Shown here: piece by piece, positions 26,353 through 35,340 of the stretch
Position numbering within the stretch: position 1 is the first letter of the stretch
Layout: each line of letters starts with the position of its first letter
DNA from: Inhella proteolytica
GTDB taxonomy: Bacteria > Pseudomonadota > Gammaproteobacteria > Burkholderiales > Burkholderiaceae_C
Assembly: GCF_016093275.1 (NCBI RefSeq)
Contig: NZ_JAEDAK010000018.1
Span: forward strand, 1 to 64,000
Direction of reading: 5' to 3'
Length of the DNA: 64,000 bases
Notes under the pieces: generated by a model
The model's input: only the letters and a program-made list of their open reading frames with translations
Database searches by the model: none
What the model was told of the DNA's origin: nothing
Made by a program: the position numbers and the translations under genes

Positions 26353-27194
26353 AGCCGCATCGCTTGATCCTCTGGGGCGCGCTGCTGCTGCTCGCGCTGT
26401 TCTTCCTGCTGCCGCTCTACGTGATGCTGGCCACCGCGTTCAAGAGCATGGACGAGGTGCGCATGGGCGGTTTGCTGAGCCTGCCGCAGGCGCTGGACTT
26501 CGGTGCCTGGGCCAAGGCCTGGGGCACGGCCTGCACCGGCATGCAATGCGGCGGCCTGAAGCCCTATTTCTGGAACTCCGTGGCCATGGTGGTGCCGGCG
26601 GTGGCCATTTCCACGGCACTGGGCGCACTGAACGGCTATGTGCTCACGCAATGGCGCTTCCGTGGCAGCGAGCTGCTGTTCGCGCTGCTGCTGTTCGGCG
26701 TGTTCATGCCCATGCAGGTGGTGCTGCTGCCCATGAGCCAGGTGCTGGGCTGGTTCGGCCTGGCCGACCACCTGGGCGGCCTGGTGCTGGTGCATGTGCT
26801 GGCCGGCCTGCCCAGCACCACCCTGTTCTTCCGCAATTACTACCTGGGCGTGCCGGGCGAGCTGCTGAAGGCCGCGCAGCTGGATGGCGCGGGTTTCTGG
26901 ACCTTCTTCTGGCGCGTGCTGCTGCCGCTGTCGGGCCCGATCGTCGTGGTGACGGTGATCTGGCAGTTCACCGCCATTTGGAACGATTTCCTCTACGGCG
27001 CGGTGTTCAGCGGCTTCGACAACAAACCCATCACCGTGGGCCTGAACAACCTGGCCAACACCAGCAGCAGCGTCAAGGAATACAACGTGGACATGGCCGG
27101 CGCGCTGATCGCGGCGCTGCCCACGCTCGCGGTGTATGTCCTCGCCGGCAAATATTTCGTCCGCGGCCTCACGGCCGGAGCAGTCAAGGGCTGA
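26349..27194 (+). CDS. Sugar ABC transporter permease (GtsC/MalG type)
   Basis: 281 residues with six membrane helices and the EAA loop LKAAQLDGAGFWTFFWRVLLP. Start overlaps the preceding stop (ATGA); the ATPase gene begins 3 bp downstream. Second half of the inner-membrane channel of this importer. Confidence 0.9.
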   Translation: MKPHRLILWGALLLLALFFLLPLYVMLATAFKSMDEVRMGGLLSLPQALDFGAWAKAWGTACTGMQCGGLKPYFWNSVAMVVPAVAISTALGALNGYVLTQWRFRGSELLFALLLFGVFMPMQVVLLPMSQVLGWFGLADHLGGLVLVHVLAGLPSTTLFFRNYYLGVPGELLKAAQLDGAGFWTFFWRVLLPLSGPIVVVTVIWQFTAIWNDFLYGAVFSGFDNKPITVGLNNLANTSSSVKEYNVDMAGALIAALPTLAVYVLAGKYFVRGLTAGAVKG

Positions 27195-27197
27195 GCC

Positions 27198-28259
27198 ATG
27201 CAAGCACTCAAGATCGAAGGCATCCGCAAGACCTTCCACCAGACCGAAATCCTCAAGGGCATCGACATCGCCATCGAGCCCGGCGAGTTCCTCATCCTGG
27301 TCGGCCCCTCGGGCTGCGGCAAGAGCACCCTGCTGTCGATGATCGCCGGCCTGGAGCAGCCCAGCAGCGGCCGCATCCTCCTGGGCGAGCGCGACATCAC
27401 CGCGCTGCCCAGCAAGGACCGCGACATCGCCATGGTGTTCCAGAGCTACGCGCTTTACCCCAACATGAACGTGGCGCAGAACATCGCCTTCGGGCTGGAG
27501 ATGCGAAAGGTGCCCAAGCCCGAACGCGCCGCCACCGTGGCCCGCGTGGCGGCCATGCTGCAGATCGAGCACCTGCTGGAGCGCCGCCCGGCGCAGCTCA
27601 GCGGCGGCCAGCGCCAGCGCGTCGCCATGGGCCGGGCGCTGGCGCGCGCGCCGCAGCTCTTCCTGTTCGACGAGCCGCTCTCCAACCTGGACGCCAAGCT
27701 GCGTGTGGAGATGCGCGCCGAGATCAAGCTGCTGCACCAGCGCACCCGCACCACCACGGTGTACGTCACGCACGACCAGGTCGAGGCCATGACCCTGGGC
27801 GACCGCATCGCCGTGATGAAGGACGGCCAGGTGCAGCAGTTCGGCACCCCGCACGAGATCTACACCCGCCCCGCCACCGTGTTCGTGGCCGAGTTCATCG
27901 GCTCACCGCAGATCAACTGGATTGCGGCGCAGCGCCAAGGCGCCGGGCTGGCGGCGCATGGGCTGGAGCTGGGGCTGAACGGCGAGCAGGCTGCGGCGCT
28001 CTCCGCCGTGGGGGGTGAATGCCTGTACGGCCTGCGGCCCGAGGCCCTGCAGCTGGCGGGGGAAGGGCTGCCGGGGCGGGTGCACATGATCGAACCCACG
28101 GGGCCGGAGACGTACCTGTGTGCCGACACGCCGGTGGGCCGGCTGACGGCGCGCGTGCCCGGCGAAGTGCGCGAGCGCGTGGGGGATGCGGTGCATCTGC
28201 GCTGGGTGCCGGAGGCGGTGCATTTGTTTGATGCGGGGACGCAGCGAAGGGTGGCTTAA
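27198..28259 (+). CDS. Sugar ABC transporter ATPase, MalK/UgpC type
   Basis: 353 residues. Walker A GPSGCGKST, Q-loop FQSYALYPN, signature LSGGQRQRV, Walker B LFLFDEPLSNLD, and a C-terminal TOBE domain with YGLRPEALQL. It energises the importer of the three upstream genes. It is a paralogue of the ATPase at 15666, with different C-terminal residues, so each transporter has its own motor. Confidence 0.92.
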   Translation: MQALKIEGIRKTFHQTEILKGIDIAIEPGEFLILVGPSGCGKSTLLSMIAGLEQPSSGRILLGERDITALPSKDRDIAMVFQSYALYPNMNVAQNIAFGLEMRKVPKPERAATVARVAAMLQIEHLLERRPAQLSGGQRQRVAMGRALARAPQLFLFDEPLSNLDAKLRVEMRAEIKLLHQRTRTTTVYVTHDQVEAMTLGDRIAVMKDGQVQQFGTPHEIYTRPATVFVAEFIGSPQINWIAAQRQGAGLAAHGLELGLNGEQAAALSAVGGECLYGLRPEALQLAGEGLPGRVHMIEPTGPETYLCADTPVGRLTARVPGEVRERVGDAVHLRWVPEAVHLFDAGTQRRVA

Positions 28260-28266
28260 TCCGCGC

Positions 28267-29238
28267 ATGAAAACTTTTCCCTTGCAAGAACACCTTCCCC
28301 AAACCAGCCGCTTGGTGCTGGGCTGCATGGGGCTGGGCGGCGGCTGGAATCACGACCCGATCGGCGAGGCGGAAATTGCCCACGCGCAGGCGGCGGTGGA
28401 AGCGGCGCTGGACATCGGCATCCGCCTGTTCGACCACGCCGACATCTACACGCACGGCAAGGCCGAGCAGTGCTTGGGTGAGCTGTTGCGGCGCCAGCCC
28501 AGCTTGCGAGATCAACTGCAGATCCAAACCAAGTGCGGCATCCGGTTTGGGGACGCCGAGGGCCCCAAGCGCTACGACCTCAGCGCGGCGCACATCCAGG
28601 CCAGCGTGGAGGCCAGCCTGCGGCGCCTGAACACCGAGTATCTGGACTTGCTGCTGCTGCACCGGCCCGACCCCCTGATAGAACCCGACGAGGTGGCCGA
28701 GGCGCTGCAGCGCTTGCGCGCCAGCGGCAAGCTGCGGCATTGGGGGGCCTCCAACATGCATGCGGGGCAAATGAGCCGCCTGAGCCGCGCCATGGGCGAG
28801 CCGCCGCGGGTGAATCAGCTGGAGATGAGCCTGCTCAAGTTGGACTGGCTGGACGCGGGCACCTGCTTCAACGACCCCCAGGGCCGGAATGGCCTAGCGT
28901 GGGGGGAGACCCTGGAGTTTTGCCAGAACCAGGCCGTGCAGCTCCAGGCCTGGGGGGCCATGGCGCGAGGCTGGCTGAGCGGCGCGGCACCCGAGGGCGC
29001 TTCTGCGGCGGTGGTCCGCACGGCGGAGCGGGTGCGCACCGTGGCACTGCGCCATGGGGTGCCGCCCGAGGCGGTGGTGCTGGCCTGGCTGATGCGCCAC
29101 CCGGCCGGCATTCAGCCCGTCATCGGCACCACCCAGCCCGCACGCATCCGCGCCTGCGCGCAGGCCGAGCAGCTCACGCTCACGCGGGGGGAGTGGTATG
29201 GCCTGTACGAAACGGCCCGAGGCGTGGAGCTGCCATAG
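28267..29238 (+). CDS. Aldo/keto reductase family oxidoreductase
   Basis: 323 residues, YdhF-like branch. The catalytic tetrad is recognisable: Asp and Tyr in FDHADIYTHGKAE, Lys in IQTKCGI, and His in LLLLHRPDPL. It reduces aldehydes or ketones with NADPH. It starts 7 bp after the ATPase stop on the same strand, so it may belong to the same transcript and act on the imported sugar or its products. Substrate unknown. Confidence 0.85.
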   Translation: MKTFPLQEHLPQTSRLVLGCMGLGGGWNHDPIGEAEIAHAQAAVEAALDIGIRLFDHADIYTHGKAEQCLGELLRRQPSLRDQLQIQTKCGIRFGDAEGPKRYDLSAAHIQASVEASLRRLNTEYLDLLLLHRPDPLIEPDEVAEALQRLRASGKLRHWGASNMHAGQMSRLSRAMGEPPRVNQLEMSLLKLDWLDAGTCFNDPQGRNGLAWGETLEFCQNQAVQLQAWGAMARGWLSGAAPEGASAAVVRTAERVRTVALRHGVPPEAVVLAWLMRHPAGIQPVIGTTQPARIRACAQAEQLTLTRGEWYGLYETARGVELP

Positions 29239-29297
29239 CGTGACGGTGCGGTAGGGGATCGGTGCACAGCGCGTCGGGTGCCACCGCCGCGCCGGGC

Positions 29298-30002
29298 TCA
29301 GTCGTCGTCGTCCTCAGGGTGCCCCCGCTCCCCCCGGTGCCCATGCTCCCCCATCGGCATCGCCGCCTGTTCCTGCGTCCACACCCAGCCCGTCCCCAGC
29401 ACCAGCCCCGCGGCCAGCAGCGCCGCCACCGCACGCCGGTCGCTGCGCACCAGGTCCGGCCCGGCGCCCGGCAGCTTGCCGCTGCCCATCGGGCGCAGCA
29501 GGTTCTGTCCGCGCTGCCAGCTGCTCAGCAGGAGCAGGGTGGGGTGCAGCAGGGCGATCAGGCCCAGGCTGTTGGCGAAGAACTCGTGCACCTCTTCCAT
29601 CGCCTCTTCCAGGCCGAACCATTCCTGGTAGGTGACTAGGCCGCTGAGCAGCAGCAGGGGCAGGCCCAGCAGCAGGGTCAGGGGCAGGGCGGCCAGCAGC
29701 AGGTTCTGGCCCTGGCGCCAGAAGCCCGGGCGCGCGGCGCCGCTGCCCTGCAAGGCTTCGCGCAGCCAGGCCGGGCCGCTGCCCAGCCGCCGCAGCAGCA
29801 GGGCCCAGCGCGCCGGGCGCGGCCCGAAGAATTGGTAGAGCAACCAGGCGCTCAGCAGGCCGGCAATGCCGTAGCCCAGCGCCACATGCAGGGCGCGCCA
29901 GTCGTCGGCATCGCCGGTCAGCCAGGCCAGGCCGAAGCCGAGGGCGAGCAGGGCGTGGAAGACGCGGGTGGGGGCATCGGTGACGCGGCGGCTGGGGTTC
30001 AT
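29298..30002 (-). CDS. Cytochrome b/b6-type membrane protein (cytochrome b561-like)
   Basis: 234 residues with four to five hydrophobic helices. His residues typical of b-type haem ligation lie in TRVFHALLALGFGLAW, WRALHVALGYG, MEEVHEFFAN and LIALLHPTLL. The tail is rich in His, Asp and Glu (HGHRGERGHPEDDDD), possibly metal-binding. ATG 30002 is chosen over 30029 because it begins at the family-like MNPSRRVTDAPTRVFH. It is divergent from the PepSY/two-component genes and probably works with them in electron transfer at the inner membrane. Confidence 0.82.
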   Translation of the reverse strand: MNPSRRVTDAPTRVFHALLALGFGLAWLTGDADDWRALHVALGYGIAGLLSAWLLYQFFGPRPARWALLLRRLGSGPAWLREALQGSGAARPGFWRQGQNLLLAALPLTLLLGLPLLLLSGLVTYQEWFGLEEAMEEVHEFFANSLGLIALLHPTLLLLSSWQRGQNLLRPMGSGKLPGAGPDLVRSDRRAVAALLAAGLVLGTGWVWTQEQAAMPMGEHGHRGERGHPEDDDD

Positions 30003-30066
30003 GGCGGCTCCTTGAAGCATGGCGGCCATTCTTTGCAGCGGGGCTTGAAGCGAAGCTGAAGCGCGC

Positions 30067-30082
30067 GTTCATCTCCGGTTCA
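30067..30082 (+). promoter_or_regulatory. Direct repeat GTTCA-N6-GTTCA upstream of PepSY gene, response-regulator box candidate
   Basis: GTTCA at 30067-30071 and 30078-30082 repeat with an 11-bp period, the spacing used by OmpR/PhoB-type winged-helix regulators. The same arrangement is found at 32473-32488 ahead of the second PepSY gene. It lies in the divergent gap to the cytochrome gene, so it could serve both. Binding by the regulator at 30442 is inferred. Confidence 0.5.
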
Positions 30083-30106
30083 GACAAGCTGCTCACAATC
30101 GGCGGC

Positions 30107-30439
30107 ATGAAAGCCCGCGCCCGCCCCTTCTGCGTCGCCCTCGGCCTGGTGCTGCTGGGCGGCTCGGCCGTGGCGGGCGACCGCGGCGAGGCCGAGCGCG
30201 TGCGTGCTGCGGTGCTGGCCGGTGAGGTGCTGCCGCTGCCCCAGCTGCTGGAGCGCCTGCAGCGCAGCCACCCGGGCCAGGTGCTGGAGATCGAACTGGA
30301 GCGCGGGGACGGCCGTTGGATCTACGAGATCAAGCTGCTGCAAGCCGGCGGCCGGCTGCTGAAGCTGGAGGTCGAGGCCAAGAGCGGCGCCGTGCTGAAG
30401 CAGCGCGTGCGCAGCGCCCCGGCTTCGGCCCCGCACTGA
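30107..30439 (+). CDS. PepSY-domain periplasmic protein
   Basis: 110 residues. Signal peptide to about SAVAG, then a single PepSY unit (VLEIELERGDGRWIYEIKLLQAGGRLLKLEVEAKSGAVL). PepSY proteins of this size often accompany two-component systems and redox or metal sensing; a direct biochemical role is not established. The response-regulator gene starts 2 bp after the stop, so the three genes probably share one transcript. Confidence 0.82.
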   Translation: MKARARPFCVALGLVLLGGSAVAGDRGEAERVRAAVLAGEVLPLPQLLERLQRSHPGQVLEIELERGDGRWIYEIKLLQAGGRLLKLEVEAKSGAVLKQRVRSAPASAPH

Positions 30440-30441
30440 CC

Positions 30442-31098
30442 ATGCGCGTGCTGCTGGTGGAAGACGACACCCAGCTGCGCGAGCCGCTGCGCCGCACCCT
30501 GGTGGAGGCCGGCTACGCGGTGGATGAGGCCGCCACCGGCCCCGACGCCCTGCACCTGGGCCAGACCGAACCCTATGACGCCGCGGTGCTGGACCTGGGC
30601 CTGCCCGGGCTCGATGGCCTGAGTGTGCTGCAGCGCTGGCGTGCGGCGGGGCGCACGCTGCCGGTGCTGATCCTGACCGCGCGCGACAGCTGGCACGAGA
30701 AGGTCGCGGGCATCGACGCCGGGGCCGACGACTACCTGGCCAAGCCCTTCCACACCGAGGAGCTGCTGGCGCGGCTGCGCGCACTCATCCGCCGCGCGCA
30801 AGGCTTGGCCTCGCCGCTGCTGCAATGCGGCGGCCTGGCGCTGGACACGCGCAGCGGCCGCGTCAGCCTGGACGGCGCCACCGTGAACCTGACCGCGCAC
30901 GAGTACCGCCTGCTGGCCTACCTGATGCACCGGCCCGGCCAGGTGGTGTCGCGCACCGAGCTGACCGAACACCTGTACGCGCAGGACTTCGAGCGCGACT
31001 CCAACACCATCGAGGTCTTCGTGGGCCGGCTGCGTCGCAAGCTGCCCGGCGTGGCGCTGGAAACCGTGCGCGGCCTCGGCTACCGGCTGGCGGCATGA
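30442..31098 (+). CDS. OmpR-family response regulator
   Basis: 218 residues. Receiver domain with acidic pocket EDD (7-9), phospho-acceptor Asp51 (VLDLGLPG) and conserved Lys in LAKPF. The C-terminal winged helix reads LTAHEYRLLAYLMHRPGQVVSRTELTEHLY. Of the QseB/PmrA type. The stop overlaps the kinase start (ATGA). Probably controls the PepSY genes on either side through the 11-bp-spaced repeats. Confidence 0.92.
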   Translation: MRVLLVEDDTQLREPLRRTLVEAGYAVDEAATGPDALHLGQTEPYDAAVLDLGLPGLDGLSVLQRWRAAGRTLPVLILTARDSWHEKVAGIDAGADDYLAKPFHTEELLARLRALIRRAQGLASPLLQCGGLALDTRSGRVSLDGATVNLTAHEYRLLAYLMHRPGQVVSRTELTEHLYAQDFERDSNTIEVFVGRLRRKLPGVALETVRGLGYRLAA

Positions 31099-32465
31099 AG
31101 GCTGCGGGTTCGCTGCGCTGGCGCCTGCTGGGGCTGACGGCGCTGGCCGCCGCGCTGATCGTCAGCGGCGCCGGCCTGCTGCTGGCCGGCCTGTTCCGCG
31201 ACACCGTGCTGCGCCAGTTCACCAGTACCCTGGTGAGCCAGCTGGACCAGGTGACGGCGCGCCTGGAGCCCGGTGACGCGGTGGGTGTGCAGCTGGACCC
31301 CGCGGCCCTGAGCGACCCGCGCTGGACGCGCCCGTACTCGGGCCTGTACTGGCAGATCGATGGGCCGAAGGCGCCCGGCCTGCTGCGCGCGCGCTCGCTC
31401 TGGGACGCCCAGCTGCAGGCCCCGCCCGACGCGCTGGCCGATGGTGAAGTGCATGTGCACGAGATCCCCGGCCCGAACGGCGCGGCCCTGCTGCTGGTGG
31501 AGCGCAGCGTGCGCTTCGACGGCTCCGGCCCCTGGCGCGTGCTGGTGGCGGGCGATCTGCGTGATATCGAGGCCGCGCTGCGGCGCTTCAACACCACTCT
31601 GGCCCTGGCGCTGCTGGCCTTGCTGGCCCTGCTGGCGCTGGCGGCCTGGGCGCAGGTGGGCATTGGCCTGGCGCCACTGCGCCGCCTGCAGGCCGCGCTG
31701 GCGGCGCTGCGGGCCGGCCAGGCCCAGCGCATCGAGGGCCAGTACCCCAGCGAGCTGCAGCCCCTGGTGCAGGGCTTCAACCAGGTGCTGGACCAACAAG
31801 CGGAGGGCCTGGCGCGCGCCCGCACGCAGGCCGGCAACCTGGCCCATGCGCTGAAGACGCCGCTGGCGGTGCTGCAGCAGTCCGCCGAACAAGCGGGGCC
31901 GGGCGAGGCCGCGCTGGCGGTGCTGGTGGCCGAGCAGGTGCGCCAGGCGCGCCGCCAGGTGGACTGGCACCTGGCCCGTGCCCGCGCCGCCGCCGCCCAG
32001 GCCCAGCCCGGCCTGCACACCCCCATCGCCCCGGCGGCTGCGGGCCTGCTGCGCGTGCTGGCGCGCGTGCATGCCGAACGCGGCTTGCACTTCGACGCCA
32101 GCGGCCTGCCGCCCAATCTGGCCTTTGCCGGCGAGGCCCAGGACCTGCAGGAGATGCTGGGCAACTTGCTGGACAACGCCGGCCACTGGGCGCGCACGCG
32201 GGTGCGCCTGAGTGGCGAGCGGCAGGGCGAGCGCCTGCTCTTGCGGGTGGAGGACGACGGCCCCGGCATCCCCCCCGCGCAGCGCGCGCAGGCGCTGGCG
32301 CGCGGCGGCCGGCTGGACGAAAGCCTGCCCGGCAGCGGCCTGGGCCTGGCCATCGTGGCCGAGCTGGCCGAGCTCTACGGTGGGCGGCTGCAGCTGGGTG
32401 ATGCCGCGCTGGGCGGCCTATGCGCCGAACTGGAGCTGCCGGCTTTTGGGGCGCCGCCAGCCTGA
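31095..32465 (+). CDS. Sensor histidine kinase (QseC/PhoQ type)
   Basis: 456 residues. Two membrane helices (about 10-35 and 165-190) flank a periplasmic sensor of about 130 residues, followed by HAMP. The phospho-acceptor His lies in NLAHALKTPLAVLQQ (about 250), and the ATP-binding N (NLLDNAGHW), G1 (VEDDGPGIP) and G2 (GSGLGLAIV) boxes are present. Partner of the response regulator immediately upstream. The signal sensed is not evident; the PepSY/cytochrome neighbours suggest redox state, metal or envelope stress. Confidence 0.9.
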   Translation: MKAAGSLRWRLLGLTALAAALIVSGAGLLLAGLFRDTVLRQFTSTLVSQLDQVTARLEPGDAVGVQLDPAALSDPRWTRPYSGLYWQIDGPKAPGLLRARSLWDAQLQAPPDALADGEVHVHEIPGPNGAALLLVERSVRFDGSGPWRVLVAGDLRDIEAALRRFNTTLALALLALLALLALAAWAQVGIGLAPLRRLQAALAALRAGQAQRIEGQYPSELQPLVQGFNQVLDQQAEGLARARTQAGNLAHALKTPLAVLQQSAEQAGPGEAALAVLVAEQVRQARRQVDWHLARARAAAAQAQPGLHTPIAPAAAGLLRVLARVHAERGLHFDASGLPPNLAFAGEAQDLQEMLGNLLDNAGHWARTRVRLSGERQGERLLLRVEDDGPGIPPAQRAQALARGGRLDESLPGSGLGLAIVAELAELYGGRLQLGDAALGGLCAELELPAFGAPPA

Positions 32466-32472
32466 ACGGCGT

Positions 32473-32488
32473 GTTCAGGCCCGGTTCA
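32473..32488 (+). promoter_or_regulatory. Direct repeat GTTCA-N6-GTTCA upstream of second PepSY gene
   Basis: GTTCA at 32473-32477 and 32484-32488, again with an 11-bp period; the following G is also shared with the copy at 30067-30083. It lies 64 bp ahead of the PepSY gene at 32552. It supports a two-member regulon around the two-component system. Confidence 0.5.
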
Positions 32489-32551
32489 GGGCCTGAATCG
32501 CACAGTGGGGGCGCAGTCTGAATCCGGGCTGTTTCCAACAGGAGAAGCACC

Positions 32552-33040
32552 ATGAACGCCACCCGCCTCATCACCTCGGCACTGATCTCTTCCGCGCTGC
32601 TCGCCGGCCTGGCCTGGGCGCAAACGCCCGCGCCGCAAACCCCGCAACCCGCCGCTGCCAGCACCGCCGCGCCGCTCACCCTGGCCCAGCTGCACGCCCG
32701 CCTGCAGGCCGCCGGCTACCGCCAGGTGCTGGAGCTGGAGCAGGAGCGCGAGCGCGTGGAAGCCAAGGCGCAGGACCGCGACGGCCGCTGGGTCAAGCTG
32801 GAACTGGACGGGCGCACCGGCGCCGTGCTGCACAGCAAGCCGGGCTCGGCCCCGCGCGACGCGCAGGCCAGCGGGCTGGACTTCGGCCAGCTGCTGAGCC
32901 AGCTGGAAGCGGCCGGCTACCGCGCCGTCCAGAAGATCGAGCGCGAGCGCGACCGCGTGGAGGTGCGCGCCGAGGACGCGCAGGGCCGCCGCGTCAAGCT
33001 GGCGCTGGACCCGCAGACCGGCGCCGTGCGCTCACGCTGA
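32552..33040 (+). CDS. Periplasmic protein with two PepSY repeats
   Basis: 162 residues. Signal peptide ending at AWAQ, a Pro/Ala linker, then two similar units: LQAAGYRQVLELEQERERVEAKAQDRDGRWVKLELD and LEAAGYRAVQKIERERDRVEVRAEDAQGRRVKLALD. This internal duplication is visible by eye. A ribosome site (AGGAG) precedes ATG 32552. The 3' end overlaps the convergent lipoprotein gene by 9 bp. Likely an output of the adjacent two-component system. Confidence 0.82.
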   Translation: MNATRLITSALISSALLAGLAWAQTPAPQTPQPAAASTAAPLTLAQLHARLQAAGYRQVLELEQERERVEAKAQDRDGRWVKLELDGRTGAVLHSKPGSAPRDAQASGLDFGQLLSQLEAAGYRAVQKIERERDRVEVRAEDAQGRRVKLALDPQTGAVRSR

Positions 33041-34465
33041 AGCCGCGCGCCACTCGCGCACATAGCCGTCGTGGCGCAGCAGGCTGGGGTCGGCATCGGC
33101 CGAATGCGTGCCGGGGCCGTCCGCCAGCCCGCCCAGCAGCCAAGCCCCTTGCCAAGGGCTCAGGCTGCGCAGCTGGTTGTGGCGCGGGCCCGCGGGCAGC
33201 GCCAGGCGCTGCAGCAGCCTGCCCTCGGCGTCCAGCTGCGCCAGCAGGGGCTGCGCCGCCTCCGAGATGCTGGCCCCGGCCGGGTTCTGCGTGTAGCCGC
33301 TCACCCCGGCCACCAGCAGGCGGCCATCGGGCTGGGCGGCCACGTCAAAGATCAGCTCGCCGGCGTCCAGCTGCAGCACGCGGTACTGCGCCACGCCCGC
33401 GCCACCTTGGCCGGCCTGGGGCAGCAGGGCCAGGTAGGCGTCCCAGCCCTCGGCCGTCTGCTGGCTGCGCACGCGCCCGGCCAGGGCCCATTGGCCGCGG
33501 CCGCTGAGCCAGCGCAGCGCATGGGGCTCGCTGCGCTGCTGGGTGTTCAGCACCGTGGTGCCGCGGCGCAGGCCGTCGGCGTCGTACTGCGTCAGCAGCG
33601 CGCCGGTGCGCAGCTCGGGGTCCAGGGCCTCGCCGAAGTAGCTGCCATGGCCGGCGGCCAGCTCGGTGAAGTCCAGGCTCAGGGCCACGGCCAGCTGGCC
33701 CTGCGGCCCGCTGTCCAGCAGCAAACGCCATTGGTGGTCCAGGCTCTTGAAGGGGTCGAAGCTGCCCGAGGTGACGAAGCGCGCGCCGATGGCCACGCCC
33801 GGCTCCACCAGGCGGCGCCACTGCGGCTCGAAGCCGGCGGCGGCGCGCCAGCCCAGGCGGTGCAGCACCACGGCCTGGCGGCCGGAACGGAAGGCCAGCG
33901 CCAGGTCCTCGCCCAGCGGGGCCAGGCGCGCGGCGTCGCGCGTGGCGTGCGGCAGCAGGGCCGTGGGGTCGCGCAGTTGCAGCGGGTCGTCCATGAAGGG
34001 GTCGCTGGCGGCCTGCGGGTCGGCAAAGGCCAGTTCGCGCAGCAGCTCACCGCTGGCGCTGCGGCGCTGCAGGAAGAGGGCGCGGTCGCTGGCCTGCAGC
34101 AGGCTGAACTCGCCTGAGGGGTGCAGCGCGAAGTCCAGCAGCGAACGCCCGGCCTCGGCCTGCAGCACGCGCGGGCTGCCCTGGCCTTGCTGGCCCGAGA
34201 CCCAGAGCTCGCGCTCCGGCCGGCTGCGCTCCTCCAGCGGGCGCGCCCGCTCCACCAGGCCCAGCCAGCGGCTGGCGCTGCTGCTCAGCTTGACTACGGC
34301 GCGGCCGCTGACGGCCAGCTGCAGGGGAGGGGGCGGCGGTGGGGGCTCCACCGGGGGTGGGGCACTGCCGCCCCCGCCACCACCACAGGCACTCAGACCC
34401 AGCCCGGCCAGGGCCAGCAGGCCCTGGCGGCGCGACAAAGGGGGAACAGCAGACACAGGCAGCAC
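33032..34465 (-). CDS. Predicted lipoprotein of unknown function
   Basis: 477 residues. A twin-basic start (SRRQGLLALAGLGLSAC) ends in a lipobox LSAC, with Cys at about 27. A Gly stretch and a Pro-rich spacer follow before the folded part. The remainder has repeated strand-like segments (LLDFALHPSGEFSLLQ, VAAQPDGRLLVAGVSGY) suggesting a beta-propeller. No enzyme motif is recognised. The twin-arginine-like start and the polyproline linker suggest an envelope-anchored protein. Confidence 0.65.
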   Translation of the reverse strand: MLPVSAVPPLSRRQGLLALAGLGLSACGGGGGGSAPPPVEPPPPPPPLQLAVSGRAVVKLSSSASRWLGLVERARPLEERSRPERELWVSGQQGQGSPRVLQAEAGRSLLDFALHPSGEFSLLQASDRALFLQRRSASGELLRELAFADPQAASDPFMDDPLQLRDPTALLPHATRDAARLAPLGEDLALAFRSGRQAVVLHRLGWRAAAGFEPQWRRLVEPGVAIGARFVTSGSFDPFKSLDHQWRLLLDSGPQGQLAVALSLDFTELAAGHGSYFGEALDPELRTGALLTQYDADGLRRGTTVLNTQQRSEPHALRWLSGRGQWALAGRVRSQQTAEGWDAYLALLPQAGQGGAGVAQYRVLQLDAGELIFDVAAQPDGRLLVAGVSGYTQNPAGASISEAAQPLLAQLDAEGRLLQRLALPAGPRHNQLRSLSPWQGAWLLGGLADGPGTHSADADPSLLRHDGYVREWRAASA

Positions 34466-34522
34466 TCCGGCGCAGTCACAAGGGCTGCGCAGGCTAGGGC
34501 AAACCCGTATCCGGGCCGAAAG

Positions 34523-35257
34523 TCAGCCGGCTGTGGGCTGTGCCAGCGCTTGCTGCACCGCACGCACCCCACCGCGCACCTGGGCCCAGGCGGCGGGGCT
34601 GAGGCCCGGATTGCGCGCCTCGCCCAGGCGCGCGCGCAGCGGCTGGCGCCCGGCGAACACGATGGTGTTGCTGCACTCGGGGTCGGGCAGCTGCAGCACC
34701 TGGTGCGCGAAGGCGCGCTCGATGCGCGCGAGCTGGCGCTCGTAGTCGGGGTCGCCGGCGTAGAGGTTGGCCACCAGCACGCCCTCGGGGCTGAGCAGGG
34801 CGGCGCAGTCGTCGTAGAAGGCCTGCGAGGCCAAGGCGGGCGGCTGGCCGTGGTAATCGAAGCCGTCCACCAGCAGCACGTCAAAGGGCTGCGGCGGGCT
34901 GCGCACGAAGTCCGCGCCATCGGCCAGGCGCACGCGGAAGCGCTCGCTGTCGGGCGGCACCTCGAACTCCTCGCGCAGGGCGATGACGTGCGGGTTGATC
35001 TCCACCACCTTCAGGAAGGCCTGCGGCAGTTGCTGGTGGATGAACTTGGCCAACGAGCCGCCGCCCAGGCCGATCATGGCGATGGCTTGTGGCGCCGGCT
35101 GCAGGGCCAGAAAGCCCATCATGGTGCGGGTGTAGGCCAGCTCCAGGCGGTCCGGCCGGTCCACGCGCATGCGGCTCTGCACCGCGTGCAGGCTGAAGTG
35201 CAGGGACTTGGTGTCCTCGGTGCGGCAGACGAAGGGCGGGACGGGGGAATCGGGCAC
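34523..35257 (-). CDS. Spermidine-synthase-like methyltransferase-fold protein
   Basis: About 244 residues. MIGLGGGSLAKFIHQQLP and VVEINPHVIAL are the cofactor-binding motifs, and FDVLLVDGFDYHGQP contains the motif Asp residues of spermidine-synthase-like proteins. Many such stand-alone homologues do not make spermidine. GTG 35257 is my choice because it precedes the homologous region with a reasonable length; ATG 35170 would lose about 29 residues. Divergent from the ferric-reductase-like gene. Confidence 0.72.
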   Translation of the reverse strand: MPDSPVPPFVCRTEDTKSLHFSLHAVQSRMRVDRPDRLELAYTRTMMGFLALQPAPQAIAMIGLGGGSLAKFIHQQLPQAFLKVVEINPHVIALREEFEVPPDSERFRVRLADGADFVRSPPQPFDVLLVDGFDYHGQPPALASQAFYDDCAALLSPEGVLVANLYAGDPDYERQLARIERAFAHQVLQLPDPECSNTIVFAGRQPLRARLGEARNPGLSPAAWAQVRGGVRAVQQALAQPTAG

Positions 35258-35340
35258 GGGAGCGGGGCAGGGCGGGTCGGGGGGTGATTGTCCGGCGAGC
35301 TGCCGCACACTGGCTGCTGGACCCAGCCCGAATTCCTGCC

